A stretch of DNA of 64,000 nucleotides, from the NCBI RefSeq assembly GCF_014596975.1, contig NZ_JACVXD010000011.1:26990-90989 (forward strand), read 5' to 3'. Below the pieces are notes generated by a model. That model was given only the letters and a program-made list of their open reading frames with translations. It did not search any database and was not told where the DNA came from. This stretch comes from Aestuariibaculum marinum. Lineage in GTDB: Bacteria > Bacteroidota > Bacteroidia > Flavobacteriales > Flavobacteriaceae. Shown here one piece after another: positions 44,648 through 54,307 of the stretch (position 1 is the first letter of the stretch; each line of letters opens with the position of its first letter). A program made the position numbers and the translations under genes.

Positions 44648-46471
44648 TTAATCTTTGTTTTCTTCAGTTTCTTTATCTGATGTGATGTTAATACCCGTCG
44701 AGTCGATTTTAACGCGTACATTTTCAGAATTACCATTAATTCCGTTCTCGTCAATTTTTAAAATTTGATTGTCGCCGGTTTTAATTTCAATGCCTTTATC
44801 GTTAATTTTTACCTGAGGCATATCAATGTTAATTTCAATATCATCGTTTTCCTCATCCTCTTCGGTTTCGCAAGTGTCACAAATAACAGCATCACTGTCT
44901 ACTGTTAAATAATGACTCACCTGATTGGAAGACACAATGTTGTTAGAATGTGTTCTGTAATTTAAAAATGATTCGGTGTTTTTAGCAAAATAAACAACAC
45001 TTCCAACAGGTAAATACAAGGTTATTAAAACTTCTTGTTCACAATACTTATTTGAAACTGGCGTAGTGAAATAAGGATCTAAAACTAATTCCTGATTATT
45101 AAATGTATAACTGTATTCAATGTTTTTAGCACGGTCTAAAGCCTTTTCGTAGTTTCTTCCGTCTGCACTTTTTTCTATACGAAGAAAAGCTAAACTATCG
45201 GTTGTCGATTTCACCTGGATTCTAAGATCTTTACTGAAAATGGCCTTTTTACCTTCTTCACTAGTAGCTACCTTAAAATCATTACTTCGGTAAAACGGAT
45301 TTTTAAAAATATCGTTATCGGCAAAACTTACCATTAAGGTGTCATTAGCTTTGGTTTCTAATGTCATTTTTTCAATATAATGCTCATTGTAAGCATGCTC
45401 ACTTACTTCTTTAATGGTAATAATTGTAAGACCAATTATAGAAAACAGCCATAACCCTAAAAGTGATAGTTTAGCTATTTTCCCGATGGATTTTAGGTTG
45501 GTAATAAGTATTCGTAATCCTAAATAGAATAAGAAGAAAAACGGAATCCCCACTGCCAGGAAGGCTAAAAGTGATGCCAGCCATACAGGTGTGCCTCCAG
45601 CATTTACAATACCGACTAAATCGGTACCAGGAATAACATCTATAGCGCCTAATGAAAACCACCCAACAATTAATGCGATTAAGGTTGAAGCACCTATTAA
45701 GATTAAAATAAGACCGATAAACTTGGCTATTATTTTAAAGAAGAACATAATAACATCGGCAACCGTATCAAAAAAAGTTCTTGAACTCGATTTTATTTTA
45801 TTGCCTTGTTTTTTTACATCCACTTTCTTGGCTGCTCCGGATACAGAATCTGAAACATTTTTAGCGACACCAGAAACCGTTTCACTTACCGAATCAAATC
45901 CGTCTTTAATTTTTTTTTCGATGTTACTAATGTTTACGGGTTCTCCGGTCATCATTAGCTTTTCGGCTGTGGTCTTTGCCTCAGGAACTAAAATCCATAA
46001 CAATATATAAAGTAATATTCCGGTTCCGGCTCCCAGTACCAATAGAATCCATGTTAAGCGAATCCAGATCACATCTATACCAAAGTAATGCGCTAAACCT
46101 GCCGATACACCACCTATATAGGAGTTATCAGTGTCTCTATAAAGTTTTTTAGATGCTCTCGATTTATTAGCTGGAGCAGACTGTGGTTCGTCTTCAAAAA
46201 TTTCGTCGTCTACCAAATAGTCTTCCGGTTGGCCCATAATAGAGATTACTTCGTCCACTTCTTTGTTGCCAATAACTTGTCTTTCGTTTTGAAGTCGTTC
46301 GCTAAATAATTCGGCAATACGAGCTTCAATATCTGCGATAATCTCGGCACGACCTTGAGAGTCTGTAAATGAACGTTTTATAGCCTCAAGATAGCGTTGT
46401 AATTTTAGGTATGCATCTTCATCAATATGGAAGAATATACCTGCTAAATTTATGTTGACTGTTTTATTCAT
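44648..46471 (-). CDS. PspC-domain membrane protein, long form
   Basis: This is a 607-residue membrane protein. The N-terminal part (1-100) is soluble, with NINLAGIFFHIDEDAYLKLQ, which is typical of the Bacteroidota long PspC proteins. A PspC domain follows (about 108-170, RLYRDTDNSY-like start, GISAGLAHYFG equivalent, LLYILLWILVPEA), then several transmembrane helices around 240-350 and a C-terminal beta-rich region ending in acidic repeats (DIEINIDMPQVKIND). It probably senses or responds to envelope stress. Its ATG overlaps the end of the PadR regulator gene by 8 bp, so the two are translationally coupled and PadR likely controls both. Confidence 0.85.
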   Translation of the reverse strand: MNKTVNINLAGIFFHIDEDAYLKLQRYLEAIKRSFTDSQGRAEIIADIEARIAELFSERLQNERQVIGNKEVDEVISIMGQPEDYLVDDEIFEDEPQSAPANKSRASKKLYRDTDNSYIGGVSAGLAHYFGIDVIWIRLTWILLVLGAGTGILLYILLWILVPEAKTTAEKLMMTGEPVNISNIEKKIKDGFDSVSETVSGVAKNVSDSVSGAAKKVDVKKQGNKIKSSSRTFFDTVADVIMFFFKIIAKFIGLILILIGASTLIALIVGWFSLGAIDVIPGTDLVGIVNAGGTPVWLASLLAFLAVGIPFFFLFYLGLRILITNLKSIGKIAKLSLLGLWLFSIIGLTIITIKEVSEHAYNEHYIEKMTLETKANDTLMVSFADNDIFKNPFYRSNDFKVATSEEGKKAIFSKDLRIQVKSTTDSLAFLRIEKSADGRNYEKALDRAKNIEYSYTFNNQELVLDPYFTTPVSNKYCEQEVLITLYLPVGSVVYFAKNTESFLNYRTHSNNIVSSNQVSHYLTVDSDAVICDTCETEEDEENDDIEINIDMPQVKINDKGIEIKTGDNQILKIDENGINGNSENVRVKIDSTGINITSDKETEENKD

Positions 46472-46808
46472 TTTTGTTTGCTTTTTGGTTGGTTACTATG
46501 TTAACGGCGTTTTGTAATTCGCTCCAAGTGGTGTTTAATTCGTTTAAAAATAATTTACCTGTTTCGGTTAAACCGTAATATTTTCTGGGTGGTCCCGAAG
46601 TACTTTCTTCCCAACGATAGTTAAGAAGTCCTGCGTTTTTTAGTCTTGTTAGTAGTGGATAAATTGTGCCTTCTACCACAAGCAGTTTTGCGTCCTTCAA
46701 GGTATCTAGAATTTCTGCTACATAGGCGTCGTCATCTTTTAAGACCGATAGTATGCAGAATTCTAAAACGCCTTTACGCATTTGTGCTTTTGTGTTCTCT
46801 ATCTTCAT
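46464..46808 (-). CDS. PadR-family transcriptional regulator
   Basis: This is a 114-residue winged-helix protein with KGVLEFCILSVL, EGTIYPLLTRLKNAGLL and GPPRKYYGLTETG, the standard PadR blocks. It is of the short, single-domain type that usually represses its own operon. It is the first gene of a unit with the PspC protein (8-bp overlap). Its upstream region carries a nine-copy TTGA repeat. Confidence 0.92.
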   Translation of the reverse strand: MKIENTKAQMRKGVLEFCILSVLKDDDAYVAEILDTLKDAKLLVVEGTIYPLLTRLKNAGLLNYRWEESTSGPPRKYYGLTETGKLFLNELNTTWSELQNAVNIVTNQKANKNE

Positions 46809-46844
46809 GTTCTAAAGCATTTTAAGGTTGTGAAACTGTTCATT

Positions 46845-46883
<39 letters not shown>

Positions 46884-46911
46884 GAAAATTTTCAGTATAT
46901 GATTGATGAAA

Positions 46912-47349
46912 TTATTTTAAAAAATTAATGGTTAACGGATATTGATAATATTCTCCATCTCTTGCTTTTAAGCTGGCTACCACAATAAGTACTAATTCTA
47001 TTATAAAACCAATTACAGCAAGAACGCCTAAAAATCCACCAACAAATAATAATGGTGAGGCACTATGGAAATCGAAATGAAATCCATTAAAATCTATAAA
47101 GTCAATACCACTAAATAATTTGAAAACAAAAAATGGTATTGTTAAGGTGCCTAAAATAATAGCATACAGTAAAATACTGATTTGAAAATTAATAGCCTGT
47201 TTGCCATGCGCGTCTATAAACTCCGATTTATCTTTATTCGTTATCCAAAGGATGATTGGTCCAAGGAAATTTCCAAAAGGAATTACAAACCTGCTAAAGG
47301 TTGATAGGTGAATAAATGTGGCGATGTTTTTTTGGTGTTTGTCTAACAT
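46912..47349 (-). CDS. DUF4870 membrane protein
   Basis: This is a 145-residue protein with about three to four membrane spans. It shows the DUF4870 pattern: THL-like HLSTFSRFVIPFGNFLGP, then WITNKDKSEFIDAHGKQAINFQ and a C-terminal hydrophobic hairpin. Function is unknown, but the family is widespread and often found with stress or envelope genes. It is transcribed in the same direction as the PadR/PspC genes, upstream of the TTGA tract. Confidence 0.85.
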   Translation of the reverse strand: MLDKHQKNIATFIHLSTFSRFVIPFGNFLGPIILWITNKDKSEFIDAHGKQAINFQISILLYAIILGTLTIPFFVFKLFSGIDFIDFNGFHFDFHSASPLLFVGGFLGVLAVIGFIIELVLIVVASLKARDGEYYQYPLTINFLK

Positions 47350-47495
47350 GATTTAAAACATATAATAGTTTCTTATGCAAATATATGTCTTAAAACAGGT
47401 ATTATGTTACGCATAGTACTTAAAATTAACAAAATTTTAACAAATAAAAGGAGAGATTATTTTCATACCTTAGTGAAAACTAAGACTAAATAGTT

Positions 47496-47951
47496 ATGAG
47501 TATAACTCCCATAAAATTAAATGTTTTCACTTTGTTTAAGCTGCCTTCGGCTTATTTTTGCGGTGTTCGAACTAAGTATCTTGACGATAAAAAATGTGTG
47601 GTTTCTGTAAAATATCGGTGGATAAACCAGAATCCGTTTCGCTCCATGTTTTGGGCAGTACAAGGCATGGCTGCCGAACTTTCTACAGGGGCACTAATGA
47701 TTGATAAAATAGAATCTTCAGGAAAGAAAATTTCCATGTTGGTAACATCCAATACTGCAACTTTTACAAAAAAAGCGACAGGAAGAATAACCTTTACATG
47801 TTATGATGGTCTTTTAATAGACGACTGTTTACGTCAAGCCATTGAAACTGGAGAAGGGCAAACCGTAACATTGAGATCGGTTGGATTGAATAGTGAAGGT
47901 GTTGAGGTTTCATCGTTTGTTTTCGAATGGAGTGTTAAGGTAAAATCATAA
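47496..47951 (+). CDS. DUF4442 hotdog-fold protein
   Basis: This is a 151-residue protein with hotdog-like sequence (NPFRSMFWAVQGMAAELSTGAL, then TATFTKKATGRITFTC). DUF4442 members are related to acyl-CoA thioesterases such as PaaI and YiiD, but few have tested activity. No signal peptide is present, so it is cytoplasmic. It may be transcribed with the AIM24-like gene 72 bp downstream. Confidence 0.8.
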   Translation: MSITPIKLNVFTLFKLPSAYFCGVRTKYLDDKKCVVSVKYRWINQNPFRSMFWAVQGMAAELSTGALMIDKIESSGKKISMLVTSNTATFTKKATGRITFTCYDGLLIDDCLRQAIETGEGQTVTLRSVGLNSEGVEVSSFVFEWSVKVKS

Positions 47952-48023
47952 TTTTAAAATCTATTGTAACAAATTAAGGAAATATTCAACTTATAGCTGA
48001 ATCAACAAAAAACAATACAAAAA

Positions 48024-48824
48024 ATGACAGCACACGAAATTGATTATACTATATACGGTGAAGAAATGCAGTATGTAGAAATAGAACTTGATCCGCAGGA
48101 AGGCGTTGTAGCCGAAGCAGGAAGTTTTATGATGATGGACGATGGTATTAAAATGGAAACCATTTTTGGAGATGGTTCGCAAAAAGATACTGGCTTTTTA
48201 GGAAAGATTCTTGGTGCCGGTAAACGTATACTAACTGGTGAGAGTTTATTCATGACCGCATTTTATAATGTGCTATCAGGAAAACGTAAAGTATCATTCG
48301 CTTCGCCATATCCTGGGAAAATAATTCCTATTGATTTAACAGAATATAGAGGGAAATTCATCTGCCAAAAGGATGCCTTTTTATGTGCAGCCAAAGGCGT
48401 AAGTATCGGTATCGAATTTTCTAAACGTTTAGGTCGAGGTTTTTTTGGAGGTGAAGGATTTATTATGCAAAAGCTTGAAGGCGATGGTATGGCGTTTGTT
48501 CATGCTGGTGGTACTATGGCTAGAAAGGTATTGCAACCGGGAGAGGTTTTACGAGTAGATACGGGGTGTATTGTTGGATTTACTCAGGATGTAGATTACG
48601 ATATAGAATTTATAGGAGGAATAAGAAATACTATTTTTGGAGGTGAAGGCTTGTTTTATGCAAAACTTCAAGGCCCTGGAATAGTATATATTCAATCGTT
48701 ACCATTTAGTAGGTTAGCAGGCCGTGTACTGGCATCGGCGCCACAAGCGGGAGGTAAAGATAAAGGAGAAGGTAGTATTCTTGGTGGCTTAGGCGATTTA
48801 TTAGATGGCGATAATAGGTTTTAA
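48024..48824 (+). CDS. AIM24/TIGR00266-family protein
   Basis: This is a 266-residue protein with repeated beta-rich blocks: [49 protein letters not shown] and [14 protein letters not shown]. They match the bacterial relatives of mitochondrial AIM24. The GEGF/GEGL blocks form the trp-RNA-attenuation-like beta fold. The role in bacteria is unclear. The C-terminus is Gly-rich and ends LLDGDNRF. Confidence 0.88.
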   Translation: MTAHEIDYTIYGEEMQYVEIELDPQEGVVAEAGSFMMMDDGIKMETIFGDGSQKDTGFLGKILGAGKRILTGESLFMTAFYNVLSGKRKVSFASPYPGKIIPIDLTEYRGKFICQKDAFLCAAKGVSIGIEFSKRLGRGFFGGEGFIMQKLEGDGMAFVHAGGTMARKVLQPGEVLRVDTGCIVGFTQDVDYDIEFIGGIRNTIFGGEGLFYAKLQGPGIVYIQSLPFSRLAGRVLASAPQAGGKDKGEGSILGGLGDLLDGDNRF

Positions 48825-48843
48825 TTAAAATAGTAGAATAATA

Positions 48844-48876
48844 AAAAAAAGGCTTGAAGTATACAAGCCTTTTTTT
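48844..48876. terminator. Bidirectional terminator
   Basis: An AAAAGGCTTG/CAAGCCTTTT hairpin flanked by A- and T-runs lies between the convergent AIM24-like gene and the large T9SS gene. Confidence 0.9.
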
Positions 48877-48887
48877 ATTAGCAGTAT

Positions 48888-51878
48888 TTAATATTTTACA
48901 AACTTAATGGCCTTTGTGTTTTGGTTGTTCGATAGGTCTTTTAAAAAGTATATACCATTATTTACTTCTGAAAGAGATATAATATTAGAATTGTCCGGAT
49001 ATATTGTGGTTACTAATTGTCCTAGGGTATTGTAAATACCCAAAGCGGAAACATCAGCGGTAAGGTTGTAAAGTTTTATCGATTCGGTGTTCTTGTTGTA
49101 AGTTGCATACATTTTTTTCTCTGAATATTGATGTGTAGCTAAGGTTGTATCTTCCTTAAAGGCAATAGAAAATCGATTCGTTGGTATGCTAGAATTCAGA
49201 ATTAAATCTACCTCGTTTTCACGAAGATTATAATAGGTATTTTCAACATGGTCAACTAAAAAAATATTCAAGTCATCCGGAATATTTTCCATCTTATAAA
49301 TTGAAAATGTATAAGATCCGTTGGTATTTATTTTAATACTTAGAGGGAGTTCATCATCTTTATTCAGTTCAGGTAAAGCTTGAATTGATAATGTAGTGTC
49401 GTTATCTAGAAGCCAAAGAAGATTGTCTTGAGACAGGCTGGCTGCTGTATCAAAACCTTTATCATAATTGTAAGTAGATCGGTTATCATAACCTAAGCCT
49501 AGAAATTTAGTGTAGCCTTTTGGAATAGCAAAGGAAAACCAAATTTTGGGTCTTTCATCCTTTAGAACAGCATTTTTAGATTTAGCTGTTGTTTTGTAAA
49601 ACACAGTTTCATCAAGAGACTCTCTGGCAAAAGCACGTTGCGAATTATTAAAATTAAGTGTCCCTGAAGTTTCAATATTAACAAAGAAACCTTGGCCAAC
49701 GTCAATATATCTTGTTGGTTCAGGTTTTGAAGTTGTGCCTTTACCACTAATTAAATCGGTTAATGCAATAGCAGGAATTGCCATCATTAAGGTATATGTT
49801 GCATAACCTCCTTCATAATTTGCTAAAATATGACTGCTGTTAGTAGAAAACGACTCCCAGAATAAAAGTTTACCATCTATTACAGATAGGTTGTCGTTTA
49901 TAAATTGGTCGGCATCTAAAGTCGATGGGTACGGATTTCCAATAAGGATATCATTTCCAGAAGACACATCAAAATTATATTCTCCATCGTTAGGAATACC
50001 ACTGAAAATATATTCCTGTTCAAGTGAAGAAGCTCCAGAACCTTTCATAGTGTATCCTAACCCGGGAGCTATATTAGTGCTAGGATATATTTTTTTCCAA
50101 GAATAATAGTTCCCTGAAGTTCCATTAAAAGTATACAGCCAATATTTACTTAAGCTGATAGGCGAGGTTGTTGGGTCGGCATCATATCCTCCTTTGAAAT
50201 TGATTATACCGGTATTATCTTCTAAATAGGAAATTTTCCAAAAACCATTTCTGTTAACTGGGGCACTCCAATAATTATAATTGTATAGATTGGAGGTGCC
50301 TTGTTGTTTTATTGCTAATGATCCTGTTCCTGAATTTGAACTTGTGTTTCTATGGTTCTGAATAAGTTGAGCTTCTCCTAAAAGATTAAATGCTCCATTA
50401 ATGGTAACTTTATCGTCAACTTCAACAAGAATGCCATTCATTACATTTAAGATGCCTCCGGATTCTATTTCAATTTCTCTTACATGAGCGTTGAAATATA
50501 AATCAGCTGAATTAACACCCGATTTAATAAGTAATTTATAGCAAGAGTCTGAAGCGTCGGGCGCATTGGATGTTCCAGAACCATTATAAAACATGGTGCC
50601 ATCCCAAACAATTTTGTCCATGTATCGGATTGTAAAATAATCGTCGTTTTTGAAGTCCACTAGATTAGCAGTCGCGGTATGTCCTGAAATTGTTAAATCG
50701 TAAACTCTTTCTGGCGAAGAAAAGTCTCCATTATTATCAATAACAAGCTGTAAAGAACTGCAACTTTGAAGTCCGGATAAATCCATTGCACTGATATCGA
50801 ATGAAACGGTTACACTACCGGCGTTTTTAGATCGGCTAATACGCCATCTAGAATTTAACTGTTCGGTGTAATTAATGGTATTGGTTTCAAACGTGTAAGT
50901 AGGATTGTGATTTTCTTCACCCCAAAATAAATAATCTCCTTTCGATAATTTAGAAGGATTGTTTATTCTAACAATACCTGTACCTTGGGCATCGGTATGT
51001 TCATCAAAATTTCCATATTTTCCAATTCCGGCAACGTGAAAATCGAAATTTCCATTTGCGGGATTGTCTTGTGTATAGAGATCGTAACTATCTAAATCTA
51101 AATTGTATTTTGCTGCTAAATAGTTGTCTATAATAATGCGTTGTGTTTCATTTACTTTAGTTTTAAACACAACAATTTCAGTCATATTTCCTGAAAAACC
51201 AGCAGTTCCGGTAGTGTTACCTCCTAAATTAAAACGATGTGAAGCGTGAGAAGTATAGGTTGAACTGTTGTTTTCATCCCCAATCAGGCTTTCGTTTCTG
51301 TATAGTTGCTTTCCGGAAGAGGGATGTGCGTCATAGGACCATATAGCATAATTTGTAAGTTCGGAAAGGCCACTAGCCTCAATTCTTGAGTCGGTGGTAC
51401 AACAAGTACCTATGTCGTAATAGACCGTTCCGTTCCAGGGAATATGTGCTGAAAATCTGGAGCTATTTTCTAGAGGATCGGTAGTATAAACGGAGGATTG
51501 TTGAGAAGTATTTTCGGCTTTTACCACCACAAACGTAGAAGCTTCATCAGTTATAAAATTTGAGCTACTTAGTGTTAAGCCTGTGCGTAATCTGTTATTT
51601 CCATTAAACTGTATTTCATTAATATTGTTAAGCGTTCCGGACAGTAGGGTAGGTCTTTGAGTATTAGATTCACTTAAATCAAAATCATTAATACCTGCAG
51701 AATTACTCCACTGGTCGACTAAAGTTCCGGTGGTAGCAACCCCATAATCTGGGCGGTACCACATAATTAAGTTCGAAGTTCCGTCATTTGAACCAACACC
51801 ACCCGGTCCGGTTTGAGAATAAGCAATGTTGAAAAAAGTTATTACGCCAACAAGCGTGAATAGTTTAATAACATCCAT
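48888..51878 (-). CDS. Large T9SS-secreted surface protein (996 aa)
   Basis: The signal peptide ends IAYSQ. The mature protein starts TGPGGVGSNDG and NLIMWYRPDYGV, the usual opener of Bacteroidota LamG-like (concanavalin-type) domains (about 25-240). A long beta-rich middle follows (about 240-900). The last 75 residues are a type A sorting domain (LGIYNTLGQLV, NNGIYFLKD, IKFVKY). It is likely exported through the type IX system to the cell surface. Binding of glycans or adhesion is plausible for LamG-like domains, but no catalytic residues are evident. The upstream 596 bp is non-coding with direct repeats. Confidence 0.82.
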   Translation of the reverse strand: MDVIKLFTLVGVITFFNIAYSQTGPGGVGSNDGTSNLIMWYRPDYGVATTGTLVDQWSNSAGINDFDLSESNTQRPTLLSGTLNNINEIQFNGNNRLRTGLTLSSSNFITDEASTFVVVKAENTSQQSSVYTTDPLENSSRFSAHIPWNGTVYYDIGTCCTTDSRIEASGLSELTNYAIWSYDAHPSSGKQLYRNESLIGDENNSSTYTSHASHRFNLGGNTTGTAGFSGNMTEIVVFKTKVNETQRIIIDNYLAAKYNLDLDSYDLYTQDNPANGNFDFHVAGIGKYGNFDEHTDAQGTGIVRINNPSKLSKGDYLFWGEENHNPTYTFETNTINYTEQLNSRWRISRSKNAGSVTVSFDISAMDLSGLQSCSSLQLVIDNNGDFSSPERVYDLTISGHTATANLVDFKNDDYFTIRYMDKIVWDGTMFYNGSGTSNAPDASDSCYKLLIKSGVNSADLYFNAHVREIEIESGGILNVMNGILVEVDDKVTINGAFNLLGEAQLIQNHRNTSSNSGTGSLAIKQQGTSNLYNYNYWSAPVNRNGFWKISYLEDNTGIINFKGGYDADPTTSPISLSKYWLYTFNGTSGNYYSWKKIYPSTNIAPGLGYTMKGSGASSLEQEYIFSGIPNDGEYNFDVSSGNDILIGNPYPSTLDADQFINDNLSVIDGKLLFWESFSTNSSHILANYEGGYATYTLMMAIPAIALTDLISGKGTTSKPEPTRYIDVGQGFFVNIETSGTLNFNNSQRAFARESLDETVFYKTTAKSKNAVLKDERPKIWFSFAIPKGYTKFLGLGYDNRSTYNYDKGFDTAASLSQDNLLWLLDNDTTLSIQALPELNKDDELPLSIKINTNGSYTFSIYKMENIPDDLNIFLVDHVENTYYNLRENEVDLILNSSIPTNRFSIAFKEDTTLATHQYSEKKMYATYNKNTESIKLYNLTADVSALGIYNTLGQLVTTIYPDNSNIISLSEVNNGIYFLKDLSNNQNTKAIKFVKY

Positions 51879-52474
51879 AAGATATGAGAGAGGATTTTGA
51901 GAGTTTATTAATTAAATAGTAATTATTATGCATGCATAGTAATATGAGGAAAACATACGTTTATATACACTTGTTTCTAGTGTAGCCTACTTATTACAAT
52001 TACACAAGTGCTTGTTTATGGATAGTTGATTGAGATAATAGCAATTGTCTTCATAGTTGTTGAGAGTTTGAGAGAATTTTTTAATAATTTATACTACATA
52101 GTTAGACCCACTTCCATTTAAAGAGGTCACATATTAATTTAAAATTTAATTAAAAAATTACGTTTTTGATAAAAAATGTTGGATAATAGCAATTGTTGTT
52201 TTCATAATTTTTGAGAGATTGAGAGAATTATAGTGTAAAACTAATATTTTTTTTAAGAAAATAAAATGTTAACAATAAACTTTGCAAAACCTTATATACT
52301 GTAGGTTTTAGTTTTTCGAAATTGTTAATAAACTATTATACCGTTAAATTTCACACTTTATCGAGCAATGTGTTCTTTTTTTTATTATTTTTAAGTGTTT
52401 TTAAATAAAGTTTAATTTAATGCCTATAAAACACATCTACTTTCAAATTAGAAACTTAAAATCCCTAATAAATC
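51879..52474. repeat. Non-coding region with two ~48-bp imperfect direct repeats
   Basis: No gene is visible. The blocks 52034-52080 and 52182-52230 share GATAATAGCAATTGT, TTCATA and TTGAGAG(A)TTGAGAGAAT with small differences, 148 bp apart. A third, weaker GAGAG-rich stretch is at 51886-51906. They lie upstream of the divergently arranged T9SS gene and the 65-residue gene, and may bind a regulator. Confidence 0.65.
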
Positions 52475-52672
52475 ATGGCAAGAGCAATGCTAGAGTATAC
52501 GAAAACTATACTGAATAAAGTTAGTTTTGATGCTAATTTGTTTTGCAAAGAAGTACAAAAGGCTGTTGAACGTTTATTACCTTATGAGTTAGAAGAGCTC
52601 AAGGTTTTTATACAGTCTCTAATACAGCAAAATCCAGAATTGAATCAGTGTCTGGTATACTTAAAACCATAA
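52475..52672 (+). CDS. Conserved small cytoplasmic protein (65 aa)
   Basis: This is a 65-residue protein (MARAMLEYTKTILNKVSFD, then LFCKEVQKAVERLLPYELEEL) that looks like a small helical protein I believe is widespread in Flavobacteriaceae. There is no signal or membrane segment. The amphipathic helices suggest a dimer or a protein-binding role, but I know no function. A strong terminator follows at once. Confidence 0.75.
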   Translation: MARAMLEYTKTILNKVSFDANLFCKEVQKAVERLLPYELEELKVFIQSLIQQNPELNQCLVYLKP

Positions 52673-52706
52673 AAAAAGGCGACTATAATTGGTCGCCTTT
52701 TTTTAT
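52671..52706. terminator. Bidirectional terminator
   Basis: An AAAAGGCGAC/GTCGCCTTTT hairpin with A- and T-runs lies between the 65-residue gene (+) and oxyR (-). It overlaps the end of oxyR by a few bases. Confidence 0.88.
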
Positions 52707-53650
52707 TTTTTACCAGATGCTAACGGACTTATAATTTGTACGTCCTGAAAGGCAATGGCCCCTCGAACCACACCAAGAATTACATCTTGTAAGGCCTCTA
52801 TTATCTGCATTTTTAATTCACTTTTATGGTAAATTAAACTCACTTCACGGGCTGGAGAGGGTTCTTTAAAGTAGTGTAAATTGTCTTTTTCTTTTTCATT
52901 AATGTCTAAGGTATGTAAGTAGGGAAGCAGGGTCATTCCTAAGCCTTCGTTGGAGAGTTTTATTAAGGTTTCTATACTACCACTTTCTAATTGAAACTGT
53001 TCTTCCGGCTGTGTTTTTAAGGCTTTGCACAGGTTTAAAACCCCATCTCTAAAACAATGTCCGTCCTCCAATAAAAGCATATCATTAACATCCAATTCAG
53101 AGATGTCAATTTTTTTGTTGGTATGGAGTTTATGATTTTTAGGAATATAAGAAACAAAAGGTTCGTAATACAATACACGTTCTTTTATAGATTGGTCTTC
53201 TAGAGGGGTTGCAGCAATGGCTGCATCTAAATGACCGTCTTTAATACGTGAAATTATTTCATCAGTAGTTAGCTCTTCAATCTTAAGTTTAACTTTTGGA
53301 TGTTTTTTTATGAAGTTTTTTAAGAACATTGGCAGAAGCGTAGGCATTACTGTTGGAATGATTCCTAATTTAAATTCTCCTCCAATATAACCCTTTTGTT
53401 GATCGACAATATCTTGTATTCTGTAAGATTCGTTAACAATATTTCGAGCTTGGGTTACTATTTTATTACCCACATCGGTGAGCTCGATAGGTTTTTTGCT
53501 GCGATCAAAAATCTGAATAGATAATTCATCTTCCAGCTTTTGAATTTGCATACTTAAAGTAGGTTGTGTTACAAAGCATTTTTCGGCTGCTTTAGTAAAG
53601 TTCTGGTTTTCGGCCACCGCCAAAACATAGTATAATTGTGTAATTGTCAT
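52703..53650 (-). CDS. oxyR: OxyR-type LysR regulator
   Basis: This is a 315-residue LysR-family regulator from the ATG at 53650, which is preferred to an upstream TTG. The N-terminal helix-turn-helix is at about 1-60. The redox pair is visible as Cys199 and Cys208 in GHCFRDGVLNLC, the same numbers and spacing as in E. coli OxyR. It should therefore sense hydrogen peroxide by disulfide formation. It is divergent from dps across 119 bp, the classic target arrangement. Confidence 0.93.
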   Translation of the reverse strand: MTITQLYYVLAVAENQNFTKAAEKCFVTQPTLSMQIQKLEDELSIQIFDRSKKPIELTDVGNKIVTQARNIVNESYRIQDIVDQQKGYIGGEFKLGIIPTVMPTLLPMFLKNFIKKHPKVKLKIEELTTDEIISRIKDGHLDAAIAATPLEDQSIKERVLYYEPFVSYIPKNHKLHTNKKIDISELDVNDMLLLEDGHCFRDGVLNLCKALKTQPEEQFQLESGSIETLIKLSNEGLGMTLLPYLHTLDINEKEKDNLHYFKEPSPAREVSLIYHKSELKMQIIEALQDVILGVVRGAIAFQDVQIISPLASGKK

Positions 53651-53701
53651 TGGTATCAATTTAGGCTATAAAGATATAAAAACTATCAATAAAATTTATT
53701 C

Positions 53702-53730
53702 TTTGATACCTTATTTATAGATTAAATTTG
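53702..53730 (+). promoter_or_regulatory. Candidate dps promoter
   Basis: TTTG (53702-53705), 17 bp, then TAAATTTG (53723-53730) matches the Bacteroidota -33/-7 promoter. It lies 39 bp before the dps start and within the oxyR/dps intergenic region, where OxyR is expected to bind. Confidence 0.65.
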
Positions 53731-53769
53731 TAGTAAATAAAACAAAACATATAATTAAATAATAAAAAT

Positions 53770-54240
53770 ATGACATTAAATAGTATTGGTTTAGATACCG
53801 TAAAAGCAAAAGAATTAGCAAACGATTTAAACCATTTATTGGCGAATTTTCAGATTTACTATCAGAATCTTAGAGGGATTCACTGGAATATAAAAGGGAA
53901 ACGTTTTTTTGATTTACACGTGAAATTCGAAGAGTTATACACGGATGCCAATGCAAAGGTTGATGAGATAGCCGAGCGTATTTTAACATTAGGAGAAACG
54001 CCATACCATACATTTGAAGATTATTCGGCTCATGCCCAAGTACCAGTTGGTAAAAACATATCTCAGGACGAAAAGGCAGTAACACTAATTGTTGATTCGT
54101 TATCGGAATTACTTAAAATAGAGCGTGATATTTTAGATAAATCTGGCGATGCAAATGATGAAGGTACAAACTCGATGATGAGTGATTTTATTACCGAGCA
54201 GGAAAAGACAGTTTGGATGATGAAAGCTTGGTTAAGCTAA
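53770..54240 (+). CDS. dps: Dps family DNA-protecting ferritin
   Basis: This is a 156-residue mini-ferritin. The ferroxidase ligands fit the family spacing: His38 (GIHWN) and His50 (DLH) from one subunit, and Asp65 and Glu69 (VDEIAER) from the partner. It forms a dodecamer that stores iron, uses peroxide and protects DNA. The long Lys-rich N-terminal tail of E. coli Dps is absent, so direct DNA binding is uncertain. OxyR control is likely from the divergent layout. Confidence 0.94.
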   Translation: MTLNSIGLDTVKAKELANDLNHLLANFQIYYQNLRGIHWNIKGKRFFDLHVKFEELYTDANAKVDEIAERILTLGETPYHTFEDYSAHAQVPVGKNISQDEKAVTLIVDSLSELLKIERDILDKSGDANDEGTNSMMSDFITEQEKTVWMMKAWLS

Positions 54241-54270
54241 ACCATCGGATTTTAGATTGATTATATTGCA

Positions 54271-54297
54271 AAGCCCTCAAAATATTGAGGGCTTTTT
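54271..54297 (+). terminator. Terminator after dps
   Basis: An AAGCCCTCAA/TTGAGGGCTT hairpin followed by TTTTATTTT lies between dps (+) and the DUF2141 gene (-). Confidence 0.85.
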
Positions 54298-54307
54298 ATT
54301 TTCATAA

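Noticed and set aside
45591..46010. 139-codon + strand frame
   Set aside because: It is antisense to the membrane region of the PspC protein. Hydrophobic codon bias explains the openness.
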